Shown here piece by piece: positions 8,109-16,793 of a DNA stretch of 39,175 nucleotides (position 1 is the stretch's first letter; every line of letters starts with the position of its first letter). Source of the stretch: an uncultured Prevotella sp. (lineage in GTDB: Bacteria; Bacteroidota; Bacteroidia; Bacteroidales; Bacteroidaceae); contig USHV01000025.1 of the NCBI GenBank assembly GCA_900554695.1, positions 1-39,175 of the forward strand, in the 5' to 3' direction. The position numbers were made by a program, and so were the translations under genes. Under the pieces are notes generated by a model, which was not told where the DNA came from, did no database searches, and saw nothing but the letters and a program-made list of their open reading frames with translations.

Positions 8109-9263
8109 TCATTGTCGGTCGGGATCGTCGAGCATGCTTCGCATCGTGCAGATGTCAGCCTCCACCTCGCCGAGCATGATGTAACGGTCGCGGTTGTTTT
8201 CAAGGTTTTGCAGTATGGCTTCAGCCTTCCGGCGGTCGTGCTCCAGGCATAGTGCCACGGCGCAGAGCAGGCGCGGTTTGGCTGAGGAGTATGACGAGGT
8301 GTGATGTATGTATGCACGCAGGCTGTCGGTGAGCAGTCGGTCGGCTTCGTCGTTGCGGCCGAGCATGAGCGATGTGAACGCAATCTCGCAGTCTATCTCC
8401 TTGTCGTACATGTCGGGCAGGGTGGGGCGGTGGTCGCGTATGGCCATGAGCATGTCGTGGGCACGGGCGTAGTCGCCTTTGTCTATCTCGCTTGCTACGG
8501 CCATCATGTCCGTGACGGCGTTCATCAGACCGTATCCGCTGTCGTGGCTGAGCCCTTCGAACCATGACTGCGGAAAGTCTTTCGGCCGCAAGCCGTTTTG
8601 ACATAGGGCGTGCACACGCAGTTGCAGGACGAAGTGGCGGCGCACTTCAGGCTCGCGGAGCATCAGGCGTATGTTGCCCGCGTCGTTGCACATGCCGTTT
8701 ATTTTCAGCGGTATGCCGTTGAGAAGGGCCGTCCACAGACCCGCAAGGGCAGTGAAGAGCGTGAGCAGGAAAATGAAAATGCCGCTGTCGTCAATATACA
8801 TGAAAAAGAGCGTGGCGGCCACGGCGGTGAGCAGTATGTTGGCCACTACGCCCGCGGCATTGTATATCACGAACGGCACACTTACGGCGTCGCCGTCCGG
8901 CGGCAGCATGATGCACTGTCCGCCCGTGCCGGGTATGTTGAAGCGGCGCACTATGAGGCGGCCGTCGCGGCGTAGTAGCGTGAGGGTGAATATCCTGAAC
9001 GACACGAAGCGGTAGCCCGTGAGAAGCCCTCCCACGAGGTGTCCACCCTCATGAACTATTATCTGCAAGGTGAAGGCTATGGCGAGTGCTGCGAACGACA
9101 ACAGGCAGTTGACTATGACGGGCATGAATCCTTTGTCGGCCAGAGATTTGAGAAACTGCATCGGACTGATGTCGGTGAACAGCACACAGCCTATCATCAC
9201 CAGCATTATACCTGCCAGCGAGCCTATGATAATGGCTTTCAGAAGATGGAATATCTTTTTCAT
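8109..9263 (-). CDS. Membrane protein with HEGGH zinc-protease-like motif (M50-like)
   Basis: 384 residues from the ATG at 9263. A frame from a TTG at 9284 exists, but that TTG lies within the -7 box TACATTTG, so the ATG is preferred. Several hydrophobic segments lie at about 8-30, 48-70, 130-155 and 160-185. HEGGH (71-75) inside a membrane segment fits the HExxH of site-2 proteases, and NDAGN (193-197) may supply the second metal-ligand Asp. Residues 200-384 form a soluble, helix-rich domain. The catalytic assignment is moderate: canonical NxxPxxxLDG is not present. No neighbour suggests a substrate. Confidence 0.7.
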   Translation of the reverse strand: MKKIFHLLKAIIIGSLAGIMLVMIGCVLFTDISPMQFLKSLADKGFMPVIVNCLLSFAALAIAFTLQIIVHEGGHLVGGLLTGYRFVSFRIFTLTLLRRDGRLIVRRFNIPGTGGQCIMLPPDGDAVSVPFVIYNAAGVVANILLTAVAATLFFMYIDDSGIFIFLLTLFTALAGLWTALLNGIPLKINGMCNDAGNIRLMLREPEVRRHFVLQLRVHALCQNGLRPKDFPQSWFEGLSHDSGYGLMNAVTDMMAVASEIDKGDYARAHDMLMAIRDHRPTLPDMYDKEIDCEIAFTSLMLGRNDEADRLLTDSLRAYIHHTSSYSSAKPRLLCAVALCLEHDRRKAEAILQNLENNRDRYIMLGEVEADICTMRSMLDDPDRQ

Positions 9264-9280
9264 ATTATCGGTTTTATGTT

Positions 9281-9288
9281 GCAAATGT
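9281..9288 (-). promoter_or_regulatory. -7 box of the HEGGH membrane protein gene
   Basis: TACATTTG on the minus strand fits TAnnTTTG. It overlaps the upstream TTG codon, which argues for translation from the ATG at 9263. Confidence 0.5.
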
Positions 9289-9509
9289 AGTGAATTATTT
9301 TTGAATATGCGGTTGTGTTGCGTATGTATATGAATGGTGGAAAGGAATAAAGGTCATTGATTTCGTCCTTCGGTATGGTGTGGATTAGTTTAGCGATATG
9401 GGCGGACTATGTCTGTACGACTGATGTATAAATTCGATAAATGTATGGATAACATATAAAAAACAGACATAAAATCAGAAAAAAAGAGGATAATATCCGA
9501 ATTATTCAT

Positions 9510-9517
9510 TAATTTTG
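9510..9517 (+). promoter_or_regulatory. -7 box of the candidate RNA gene
   Basis: TAATTTTG on the plus strand fits the Bacteroidetes -7 box. A start about seven bases downstream would place the RNA 5' end at about 9524, just before the small hairpin AGACGTG-tatg-CACGTCT (9525-9542). Confidence 0.45.
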
Positions 9518-9523
9518 TTTCCT

Positions 9524-9745
9524 GAGACGTGTATGCACGTCTTGACATATTAGAAATTAGAGGAAGCGTTATGCTTATCGTTCGGTCGGAAACCTAGGAA
9601 ATTTCCAAGACAAAGTACGATGATAGCGTAGTGGTTCTCCATGCCTTATAGCGTGGAACTGCTTTGTTGTATCTCGTATTTTGGGCTTTCCTAGGGCCTC
9701 CGACTGAAGATGTGGCATTGAGTTCCACGCTTCTCATATCGGTTT
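9524..9745 (+). ncRNA. Candidate structured RNA, 6S-like long imperfect hairpin
   Basis: A nested series of complementary segments spans 9563-9733: GAAGCGT (9563-9569) with ACGCTTC (9727-9733), GTCGGA (9585-9590) with TCCGAC (9699-9704), CCTAGGAAA (9593-9601) with TTTCCTAGG (9687-9695), ACAAAGTACGA with TCGTATTTTG (one G-U pair), and an inner hairpin near 9629-9662. Together they make one long rod with internal bubbles, about 170-190 nt, which is the shape of 6S RNA and of the Bacteroidetes 6S-Flavo family. There is no good reading frame. The strand is inferred from the TAATTTTG box. The family assignment is inference; the structure itself is directly visible. Confidence 0.55.
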
Positions 9746-9789
9746 ATTAATGTCTCATTAGGGACTGATGGGGCGGAAAGTATAAAACT

Positions 9790-10293
9790 ATGAGAAAGTT
9801 ATTTTTCAAATTGTCGTTTCTTTTATTTGCGTCGTTTATGTGTAACGGTGTCGGTGCGCAAAGCAAGAGTGTTGTAATCAAAGCAGGAACACCTGTTGAA
9901 CTACAGTCTGTCAAGACGGTTCTGGCGCGTGATGTGGAAGTTGGTGATAATGTGAAATTCAGTGTGGTGAGCGATGTCAAGAGCAACGGTGTTGTGCTGA
10001 TACCGGCAGGAAGCATGGCAGACGGTGTGGTGACAGAAGCAAAAAAGTCGTCGCTGGCAGGAACGAAAGGACGTTTGAGCGTTGACGTAAAGAGTGTTAC
10101 TCTTGCAGATGGCACCAAGGTCCCGTTAAGCGGAACCGCCCGCGTTTACGGGAAAAACCGTACGCCGGTCGCTGTTATAACAGCCCTGTTTGTGTGGCCG
10201 TGCATATTTATTCCCGGAACCAAAGCGGTTATGCCCGAAGGATATGATGTGACAGCAACTGTAATGTCTAATACCGACGTCGTAACAGAATAA
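9790..10293 (+). CDS. Small secreted protein of unknown function
   Basis: 167 residues. A signal peptide (about 1-23, ending GVGAQS) precedes a beta-rich domain with the pattern AGTPVELQS...VLIPAGSMADGVV...GRLSVDVKSVTLADGTKVPLSG. This resembles the beta-clip part of TrbI/VirB10-like or SAF-like domains, but the likeness is only local. A hydrophobic segment (VAVITALFVWPCIFIPG, about 132-148) follows. Export to the periplasm is likely; the function is not known. It converges with polA and shares the bidirectional terminator at 10355-10394. Confidence 0.75.
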   Translation: MRKLFFKLSFLLFASFMCNGVGAQSKSVVIKAGTPVELQSVKTVLARDVEVGDNVKFSVVSDVKSNGVVLIPAGSMADGVVTEAKKSSLAGTKGRLSVDVKSVTLADGTKVPLSGTARVYGKNRTPVAVITALFVWPCIFIPGTKAVMPEGYDVTATVMSNTDVVTE

Positions 10294-10354
10294 TAATGAG
10301 TTTTTGTAATCGATATATTAGTACCAGTCTGGACTGATATTTATTAAATGAAAC

Positions 10355-10394
10355 CAAGCATCTCTTTGTTTTTTGACAGACAGAGAGATGCTTG
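10355..10394. terminator. Bidirectional terminator between the small secreted gene and polA
   Basis: CAAGCATCTCT (10355-10365) pairs with AGAGATGCTTG (10384-10394). The loop is TTTG-rich, and T-rich sequence follows on the plus strand. It separates two convergent genes. Confidence 0.6.
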
Positions 10395-10484
10395 TGTTTA
10401 TTGTCATATTATGATATAAAGGCTTTATAACGAGACTGTTTTTGATGTCTTTGTCTTTATTGATGCGGTGATATGCTTTGAGAA

Positions 10485-13247
10485 TCAATGTGCCTCCAGC
10501 CAGTTCGCGCCCCATCCGCAGTCGGCCACGAGCGGAACATTGAGCGGGTAGGCGTTCTGCATCTCCTCGAGGACTATGCGTTCCACCTTCTCCTTTTCCT
10601 CCGGCAGCACGCTGAAGTTGAGTTCGTCATGCACCTGTAGTATCATTTTCGACTTTATTCCTTCGGCTTTGAACCGGCGGCTGATGCGCACCATGGCTAT
10701 CTTTATGATGTCTGCGGCCGAGCCTTGTATCGGGGCGTTGATGGCGTTGCGCTCGGCGAAGTTGCGCACGGTGGCGTTGTGCGAATTGATGTCGGGCAGA
10801 TAGCGGCGGCGGTGGAAGAATGTCTCGGCGTAGCCCTTGGCTCTTGCAGTCTCCTTGCTCTGCTCCATGTATTGTGCCACCTTGGGGAACGAGGCGAAGT
10901 AGTCGTCGATGAGCTGCGACGCTTCCGCACGGCTTATGTCCAGACGCTCGGCAAGTCCGAAGACAGTTATGCCGTAGATGATGCCGAAATTGGCGCGCTT
11001 GGCTTTGGTTCGCTGGTCGCGTGTCACGTCGGCAATGTCTTCCTTGTATATTCTCGCGGCGGTTGCGGCGTGTATGTCGTGACCCTGACGGAACGCCTCC
11101 GCCATGTGCTCGTCGCCGCTCAGATGGGCCATGACGCGCAGCTCTATCTGCGAATAGTCGGCAGAGAAGAACAGGCAGCCTTCCTCGGGGATGAAACAGC
11201 GGCGTATCTCCTTGCCGTCCTCGCCGCGCACAGGTATGTTCTGCAGGTTGGGATCGCTCGAGGAGAGGCGTCCGGTGGACGTAACTGCCTGGTTGAACGA
11301 CGTGTGTATGTGTCCGGTGCGCTTGTTTATCAGTTTAGGGAGCGCGTCAACGTATGTTCCGAGCAGCTTTTTCAGTCCGCGGTGAGCGAGTATGTCGTCC
11401 ACGATAGGGTTCTTGTGGCGCAGCTGTTGCAGCACCTCCTCTGACGTGACATACTGTCCGGTCTTAGTCTTCTTGGGTTTATCGACAATCTTCATCTTGC
11501 CGAACAGGATTTCACCCACCTGCTTTGGTGAGGCGATGTTGAACTGTTCGCCTGCGGCCTCGTATATCTGTGCCTCAAGCTGGTGCATGCGTGATGTGAG
11601 TATGGCAGACGTATCGGCGAGCGACGCCGTGTCGATGCGTACGCCGTTGAGTTCCATCTCGGCGAGTACGGGCATGAGAGGCATCTCTATCTCGTAGAAC
11701 AACTGTTCTGCGCCGGTCTCCTTCAGTTTGGGGAGCAGCACGTTGTAGAGCCGGAGTGTGACGTCGGCGTCCTCGGCGGCATACTCATACACCTCGCTTG
11801 GGAGAAGGTCGCGCATGTTGCGTTGGTTCTTTCCGCGTTCACCGATGAGCTGCTCTATGTGGATGGTTCGGTAGTGGAGGAGTGTCTCAGCCATGTAGTC
11901 CATGTTGTGGCGCAGTTCGGGCTGGATGAGGTAGTGGGCAATCATGGTGTCGAACATCGGTCCGGCAAGATGAACGTCATATTTGTAGAGCACCTCGAGA
12001 TCGTACTTCAGATTCTGTCCTATTTTCAGAATTTCGGGGTTCTCATACAGAGGTTTAAATATGTTTACAATTTTTTGCGCTTCTTCACGATTGGCCGGCA
12101 CAGCCACATAAAACGCCTTTTTTTCTTCGACAGAGAAGCTCAGACCCACCAATTCGGCGTCGATCGGACTCGTTGACGTCGTCTCCGTGTCTAGACTGAG
12201 ATTTTTTTTTGTCAAAAAAAAGTCAAGAATTTTTCGCGCATCATCCTCATTCTCAATGAGATAGTATTCGTGAGGCGTCGTCTGAAGTGTCTCAAAACTC
12301 GCGTTTTCTGAGCTTTTCGGCTCATCGGTCGGAAATTCTGCAAAGAAATCGAGTTGTTGATTAGCGGTTTTTTGCTTATTTTTTGATTTGTTAAGAAGTT
12401 TGTCTGCGAGCGTCTTAAACTCGAGTTCGTTGAATATTTCGCGCAGTTTCTGCTCGTCGGGTTCGGCGAGCTTCATGCTGTCGAGGTCGAGCTCGATCGG
12501 AACATCGGTTCGGATGGTGGCGAGAAACTTCGACATGCGTATGTCGTCGGTGGCTGCCTCCACTTTCTCGCGCAGCTTGCCTTTGATGTCGGAAGTGTGG
12601 TTGAGCAGGTTCTCCACGTCGCCGAACTGATCTATGAGTTTCGCCGCTGTTTTCTCACCCACGCCCGGACATCCCGGGAAGTTGTCGGCCGAGTCGCCCA
12701 TGAGAGCCAGAAGGTCGATGACCTGGAGTGGGGAGCTGATGGCATATTTCTTGCAAACCTCCGCCGGTCCCATCTTCTCGTAGCCGCCTCCGTGGCGCGG
12801 ACGGAAGATGAACACGTTGTCGTGCACGAGCTGTCCGTAGTCTTTGTCGGGCGTGAGCATGTAGGTCTCCACACCCTCGACGCCCGCTTTGGTGGCGAGT
12901 GTGCCAATGACGTCGTCGGCCTCGAAGCCGTCTGCCTGCACGGCAGGTATGTGCATGGCGGCAATGATGTCCTTTATTATGGGAACCGATCGCCGTATGT
13001 CTTCAGGCGTCTCCTCGCGTTGGGCCTTGTATTGCGGGAAAGCCTCGTCGCGGAATGTCTTGCCGTGGTCGAAGGCTACGGCCATGTGGGTGGGCTGTTC
13101 CTTGGTGAGTATCTCGTTGAGTGTATTTACGAAGCCCATGACGGCCGATGTATTGAATCCTTTGGAGTTGATGCGCGGGTTTCTGATAAGCGCGTAATAG
13201 GAGCGGTATATCAACGCATAGGCATCAATTAGAAATAGTTTGTCCAT
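10485..13247 (-). CDS. polA: DNA polymerase I
   Basis: 920 residues, full length. The N-terminal 5' nuclease (about 1-290) has GFEADDVIGTLA and the helix-hairpin-helix region CPGVGEKTAAKL. The proofreading 3'-5' exonuclease is intact: DTE (353-355), NLKYDLEVL (412-420) and YAAEDAD (489-495). The polymerase domain has motif A DYSQIELRV (697-705), motif B RTKAKRANFGIIYG (746-759) and motif C QVHDELNF (871-878). Its role is Okazaki-fragment processing and repair synthesis. The linker between nuclease and exonuclease (about 285-330, DNA about 12260-12400) is Lys/Asn/Ser-rich and more AT-rich than the rest, as expected of a flexible linker. It diverges from the polyprenyl synthase gene. Confidence 0.97.
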   Translation of the reverse strand: MDKLFLIDAYALIYRSYYALIRNPRINSKGFNTSAVMGFVNTLNEILTKEQPTHMAVAFDHGKTFRDEAFPQYKAQREETPEDIRRSVPIIKDIIAAMHIPAVQADGFEADDVIGTLATKAGVEGVETYMLTPDKDYGQLVHDNVFIFRPRHGGGYEKMGPAEVCKKYAISSPLQVIDLLALMGDSADNFPGCPGVGEKTAAKLIDQFGDVENLLNHTSDIKGKLREKVEAATDDIRMSKFLATIRTDVPIELDLDSMKLAEPDEQKLREIFNELEFKTLADKLLNKSKNKQKTANQQLDFFAEFPTDEPKSSENASFETLQTTPHEYYLIENEDDARKILDFFLTKKNLSLDTETTSTSPIDAELVGLSFSVEEKKAFYVAVPANREEAQKIVNIFKPLYENPEILKIGQNLKYDLEVLYKYDVHLAGPMFDTMIAHYLIQPELRHNMDYMAETLLHYRTIHIEQLIGERGKNQRNMRDLLPSEVYEYAAEDADVTLRLYNVLLPKLKETGAEQLFYEIEMPLMPVLAEMELNGVRIDTASLADTSAILTSRMHQLEAQIYEAAGEQFNIASPKQVGEILFGKMKIVDKPKKTKTGQYVTSEEVLQQLRHKNPIVDDILAHRGLKKLLGTYVDALPKLINKRTGHIHTSFNQAVTSTGRLSSSDPNLQNIPVRGEDGKEIRRCFIPEEGCLFFSADYSQIELRVMAHLSGDEHMAEAFRQGHDIHAATAARIYKEDIADVTRDQRTKAKRANFGIIYGITVFGLAERLDISRAEASQLIDDYFASFPKVAQYMEQSKETARAKGYAETFFHRRRYLPDINSHNATVRNFAERNAINAPIQGSAADIIKIAMVRISRRFKAEGIKSKMILQVHDELNFSVLPEEKEKVERIVLEEMQNAYPLNVPLVADCGWGANWLEAH

Positions 13248-13421
13248 ATATGTTGCTGTTTATTTTAAGGACGCGCGGCATACCTCGGCATGACAATTGA
13301 TTGTGCCGGCGGTCGCGGCATAAGGGTAAATTATTGGTGTCGTGCGGTCAAGGTGGTAGCCTCGCGGTTGCTTTTTGCCGTAAAATTACTAAAAATATGG
13401 TACTAATACCGATAAATTCAT

Positions 13422-13429
13422 TAATTTTG
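13422..13429 (+). promoter_or_regulatory. -7 box of the polyprenyl synthase gene
   Basis: TAATTTTG fits TAnnTTTG and lies 19 bp before the ATG at 13449, so the leader would be short. No clear -33 box is seen. Confidence 0.5.
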
Positions 13430-13448
13430 TGTCAAATTTTGGATTAGT

Positions 13449-14426
13449 ATGGATTACCTGTCAGTCATAAAACAACCGGTACAGGCAGAACTGGCCGATT
13501 TCATTGAACTTTTCAACCGTTCGCTAACCCACGAGGACGGCATGCTCGGTAGTGCGCTCGAACACATCAGACGGCGCGCCGGAAAGCGCATGCGCCCTAT
13601 GCTGATATTGCTCATGGCTAAGGCGTTCGGCCACGTGACCGACGTGACGCAGAACGCTGCGGTGGGTCTGGAGCTGCTGCATACGGCCTCGCTCGTGCAC
13701 GATGACGTGGTGGACGAGAGCAGCGAGCGGCGCGGACAGGCTTCGGTGAATGCCACTTATGATAATAAGGTGGCTGTGCTGGTGGGCGACTACATACTCT
13801 CGACGGCGCTGCTTCACGTGTCGTTCACCCATTCGGAGGACATCGTGCGCTATCTTGCCGAGCTGGGACGCACGCTTTCTGACGGTGAGATATTGCAGTT
13901 GTCGAACATCGGTCGCCACGAGATTTCGGAGGAGGTTTATTTCGAGGTGATACGCCAGAAGACCGCCGCACTGTTCGAGGCATGCGCCGGAATAGGCGTG
14001 CTGTCGGCAGGAGTGACGGGCGAGGAGTTTGAAAACGCACGCACGTTCGGCCGTCATCTCGGTATAATATTCCAGATAAGGGACGATATTTTCGACTATT
14101 ACGACTCGCCGGAGATAGGCAAACCCACGGGCAACGACATGCTGGAGGGCAAGCTGACCCTGCCTGCCATATACGCAGTGAACAGCAACGGCGACAGCAG
14201 GATGCTGGAGCTGGCCTACAATGTGAAGGAACGCACCGTGACACAGGAGGAGATAGACGCTCTCGTGGAATATACAAAGAGTCACGGAGGCATAGAATAT
14301 GCGGAGCGCAGAATGGAGGAATTGCGCCGCAAATGTATGTCGTATATCGAGAATAATGTGACTGACGCGGAGATAAAGAGCGCGCTTACGGCCTATCTTG
14401 ACTTTGTAATAGAGCGCACGAAATAA
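13449..14426 (+). CDS. Polyprenyl diphosphate synthase (octaprenyl/IspB-like)
   Basis: 325 residues. A trans-prenyltransferase that extends allylic diphosphates with isopentenyl diphosphate. Seen: GKRMRPML for substrate binding, first aspartate-rich motif DDVVD (85-89) and second DDIFD (212-216), followed by GKPTGNDMLEGKLTLP. The length and the lack of bulky residues just before the first motif fit a long-chain synthase making the menaquinone side chain, but chain length cannot be fixed by eye. Menaquinone would serve the fumarate reductase encoded at 24250-27736. Confidence 0.92.
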   Translation: MDYLSVIKQPVQAELADFIELFNRSLTHEDGMLGSALEHIRRRAGKRMRPMLILLMAKAFGHVTDVTQNAAVGLELLHTASLVHDDVVDESSERRGQASVNATYDNKVAVLVGDYILSTALLHVSFTHSEDIVRYLAELGRTLSDGEILQLSNIGRHEISEEVYFEVIRQKTAALFEACAGIGVLSAGVTGEEFENARTFGRHLGIIFQIRDDIFDYYDSPEIGKPTGNDMLEGKLTLPAIYAVNSNGDSRMLELAYNVKERTVTQEEIDALVEYTKSHGGIEYAERRMEELRRKCMSYIENNVTDAEIKSALTAYLDFVIERTK

Positions 14427-14433
14427 TAAAGCG

Positions 14434-14513
14434 AAAGCCGCAGACTACGGAAATCCTGAATCACGACGATGTGTTTCAGGATTGTTTTTTTATCCGTTGT
14501 CTGCGGCTTTTTT
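14434..14513 (+). terminator. Nested double-hairpin terminator
   Basis: The outer stem pairs AAAGCCGCAGAC (from 14434) with GTCTGCGGCTTT, extended by ACGGA/TCCGT, and ends in a run of six T. An inner hairpin ATCCTGAA/TTCAGGAT carries its own T-run (GTTTTTTT). It immediately follows the polyprenyl synthase stop codon. Confidence 0.85.
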
Positions 14514-14544
14514 ATTTTGTCTGATTTGAGATGGTCTTAAACTG

Positions 14545-14698
14545 CTTTGCGATAAAGCCCTGACCGTGTTGCGAAAGAGCCCGTATCAGGCTCCGAAATG
14601 GCCCATATCATCGTGTGAAACGGCCTATATCAGCACACGAAACGGCCCGTTTCAGAAGCCGGAATAGTGCATATTGAAACGGGCCGGATATGATACTG
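14545..14698. repeat. 22-bp palindrome array E, about six units, without element flanks
   Basis: Units start at 14545 (weak), 14567, 14589, 14611, 14633 and 14655, with a degenerate one at 14677. One unit contains the perfect palindrome GAAACGGCCCGTTTC. It lies between the convergent 3' ends of the polyprenyl synthase and deoC genes. The conserved AT-rich end and the long hairpin of the composite element are absent here. Confidence 0.8.
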
Positions 14699-14774
14699 GA
14701 ACATGTGGTAGAGATAACGGCCATATCGTATTATTATGGCCGTCTGTCAGACCCACATTGTTTGTCCGATAGAT

Positions 14775-15707
14775 TTAGAAGAACTTGGTCTCTTCGCCCA
14801 CAATCTCGCTCAGCAGCAGGTTTGCCAGACGGCTTGTGCCGAGGCGGAACCACTTGTTGGTGAGCCATTTCTCGCCGAGAACTTCTTTCACGATGGTGTA
14901 GTAGATTACGGCATCCATCACCGTATTTATGCCTCCGGCAGGCTTGAATCCTATCTGTATGCCAGTCTCGTCGTAGTATTCCTTAATGGCCTGGCACATT
15001 ACGTATGCAGCCTCAGGCGTGGCAGATATTTTCTCTTTGCCGGTGGATGTCTTGATGTAGTCGGCTCCGGCGTACATGGCAAGGATGGAAGCCTTCTTTA
15101 TGTTGGCTGCTGTGCCGAGGTCGCCCGTCTCGAGTATCACCTTCATGGCGTGCTCGCCGCACACCTGTTTCAGCTCGTTTATCTCGTCGCTCACGCCCTC
15201 GTAATCGCCGCTGAGGAACTTGCCCACAGGCATCACGATGTCTATCTCGGTGGCGCCGTCCTTTATTGCCAGTGCGGTCTCGGCAACCTTGACCTCGAGC
15301 AGTGCCTGTGATGACGGGAAACTGCCCGAAACGCATGCAATCTCGACGCCGTCAACTTCGAGCGACTGGCTCACGATGCTGGCGAAGCATGGATATACGC
15401 ATATTGTTGCGACGTGGGGCAGGTCGGGATATTTGTTGTCGAACTCGTTCACGCGCTCGGTGAATGCCAGTATGCTGGTGTCGGAATCGGTGGTCTTGAG
15501 TGTTGTCAGCTCTATGCTTCCCATGAGAAAGCGTTTCACCTCCGGTGTGTCGTTCTCGTGCACTTTCTCGGCTATCAGAGTGCGCACAGCCTCTTTTACG
15601 GCTGCGTCGTCGATGTCGAGGTTGTATTTATTCAAAGCCTCTTCGTACTTGCTTTGTTTCGGAGCGTCATGATGATGATGCTCGCAGGTTGTGTTTGTTG
15701 TAGCCAT
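14775..15707 (-). CDS. deoC: Deoxyribose-phosphate aldolase
   Basis: 310 residues. Class I aldolase that splits 2-deoxyribose 5-phosphate into acetaldehyde and glyceraldehyde 3-phosphate in deoxynucleoside salvage. Seen: Schiff-base Lys219 in DYIKTSTGK, second Lys255 in GFKPAGGI, and Asp156 in EIDIVMPVG. The N-terminal extension has CEHHHH (8-13), an odd metal-binding-like stretch outside the barrel. It is last in the apparent dtd, MazG-like, deoC operon, 109 bp after the MazG-like gene. Confidence 0.96.
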   Translation of the reverse strand: MATTNTTCEHHHHDAPKQSKYEEALNKYNLDIDDAAVKEAVRTLIAEKVHENDTPEVKRFLMGSIELTTLKTTDSDTSILAFTERVNEFDNKYPDLPHVATICVYPCFASIVSQSLEVDGVEIACVSGSFPSSQALLEVKVAETALAIKDGATEIDIVMPVGKFLSGDYEGVSDEINELKQVCGEHAMKVILETGDLGTAANIKKASILAMYAGADYIKTSTGKEKISATPEAAYVMCQAIKEYYDETGIQIGFKPAGGINTVMDAVIYYTIVKEVLGEKWLTNKWFRLGTSRLANLLLSEIVGEETKFF

Positions 15708-15816
15708 ATTGTATTGATATTTAGTGTTTTACTATATCGTGGGGTATGTGTATAACCGTCTCGCGGCGCAAACGGTTGTGTAGCTTCGCGCTGTGACGGC
15801 ACTTTTACTGCCCTGG

Positions 15817-16152
15817 TCAGAGCTTAGGGTTGTTGCGGTGACGGTCCTTGTCGCGCCGTGTCTTTTTCTCGATGTTGCGGCGCAGCTCGTAGGTGAGGTC
15901 TATACCGGTCTGATTGGCTATGCAAAGGAGCACCCAAAGCACGTCTGCCATCTCGTCGCCGAGCGAGTCTTTCTCTCCCTCCTTGAAGCTCTGGTCACCA
16001 TATTTGCGCGCCATTATGCGTGCCACTTCGCCCACTTCCTCGGTCAGTACTGCCATATTGGTGAGCTCGCTGAAGTAGCGCACGCCGTAGTTGTGAATCC
16101 ATTCATCTACAAGCTGTTGTGCCTCGCGCAGGGTTATGTCGTTGTCTGTCAT
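15817..16152 (-). CDS. MazG-like nucleotide pyrophosphohydrolase
   Basis: 111 residues, the size of a single-domain MazG-like/iMazG protein. The metal-binding helices are visible: EEVGE (38-42) and a later DEMADV. This family hydrolyses nucleoside triphosphates to monophosphates, often non-canonical or oxidised dNTPs. The C-terminus is strongly basic (KKTRRDKDRHRNNPKL). It lies 46 bp downstream of dtd and 109 bp before deoC, probably in one transcript. Confidence 0.88.
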   Translation of the reverse strand: MTDNDITLREAQQLVDEWIHNYGVRYFSELTNMAVLTEEVGEVARIMARKYGDQSFKEGEKDSLGDEMADVLWVLLCIANQTGIDLTYELRRNIEKKTRRDKDRHRNNPKL

Positions 16153-16198
16153 ATATCGTTCGTTTTTTGTTTCGATGGAATCGTGTTATTATGCGCTT

Positions 16199-16651
16199 TT
16201 ATTCGCGGTGACGGGTGTCCATGCAGATAGTCACAGGACCGTCGTTGAGCAGTTCCACCTTCATGTCGGCGCCAAATTCGCCTGTGCCGACGGGCTTTCC
16301 TATGGCCTCGCTCAGACGGTTGCAGAACTCCTCGTAGAGCGGAATGGCTATGGAGTGGGGCGCGGCGTGTATCCACGACGGGCGGTTGCCCTTCTTGTAT
16401 GACGCCAGAAGCGTGAACTGACTTATCACGAGTATCTCGCCGTCGATGGCTGTTATGGGCAGGTTCATCACACCCTGTTCGTCGTCGAATATGCGTAGTG
16501 CGGCGGTCTTTTTGACGAGCCATTCCATGTCTTCGCGCGTATCGTCGTCGGCAATGCCGAGAAGTATGAGGAATCCGCGGCCTATAGCCGACTTTACTTC
16601 CCCGTTTATCGTTACTGAAGCGTGGCTGACACGCTGTATTACTATCTTCAT
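16199..16651 (-). CDS. dtd: D-aminoacyl-tRNA deacylase
   Basis: 150 residues, standard size. It releases D-amino acids wrongly attached to tRNA. Both active-site motifs are present: SQFTLLA (-SQFTL-) and NDGPVT (-NXGPVT-) near the C-terminus. It is first of three genes in an apparent operon with its own promoter (16763-16793), so it does not depend on read-through from uvrC, which lies 2.3 kb upstream. Confidence 0.96.
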   Translation of the reverse strand: MKIVIQRVSHASVTINGEVKSAIGRGFLILLGIADDDTREDMEWLVKKTAALRIFDDEQGVMNLPITAIDGEILVISQFTLLASYKKGNRPSWIHAAPHSIAIPLYEEFCNRLSEAIGKPVGTGEFGADMKVELLNDGPVTICMDTRHRE

Positions 16652-16762
16652 TTATGTGTTGTGTATGTGGCGCGCGTCGCGCGTATGTGTCGTTTATAAG
16701 GGTATTTTCAGGCTGATTGGAGACTGTTTTTCCTGTTTCCGCCTGTATGAATATCTGTTATG

Positions 16763-16793
16763 CAAAGATAGTGGAAAATGGGTGCAATTCAAA
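16763..16793 (-). promoter_or_regulatory. Promoter of dtd - MazG-like - deoC
   Basis: On the minus strand, TTTG (16790-16793) and TATCTTTG (16763-16770) are separated by 19 bp, an exact match to the Bacteroidetes -33/-7 promoter. The predicted leader to the dtd ATG is about 105 nt. Confidence 0.75.

Noticed and set aside
10318..10515. 65-codon minus-strand frame overlapping the end of polA
   Set aside because: It overlaps the polA 3' end and spans the bidirectional terminator hairpin.
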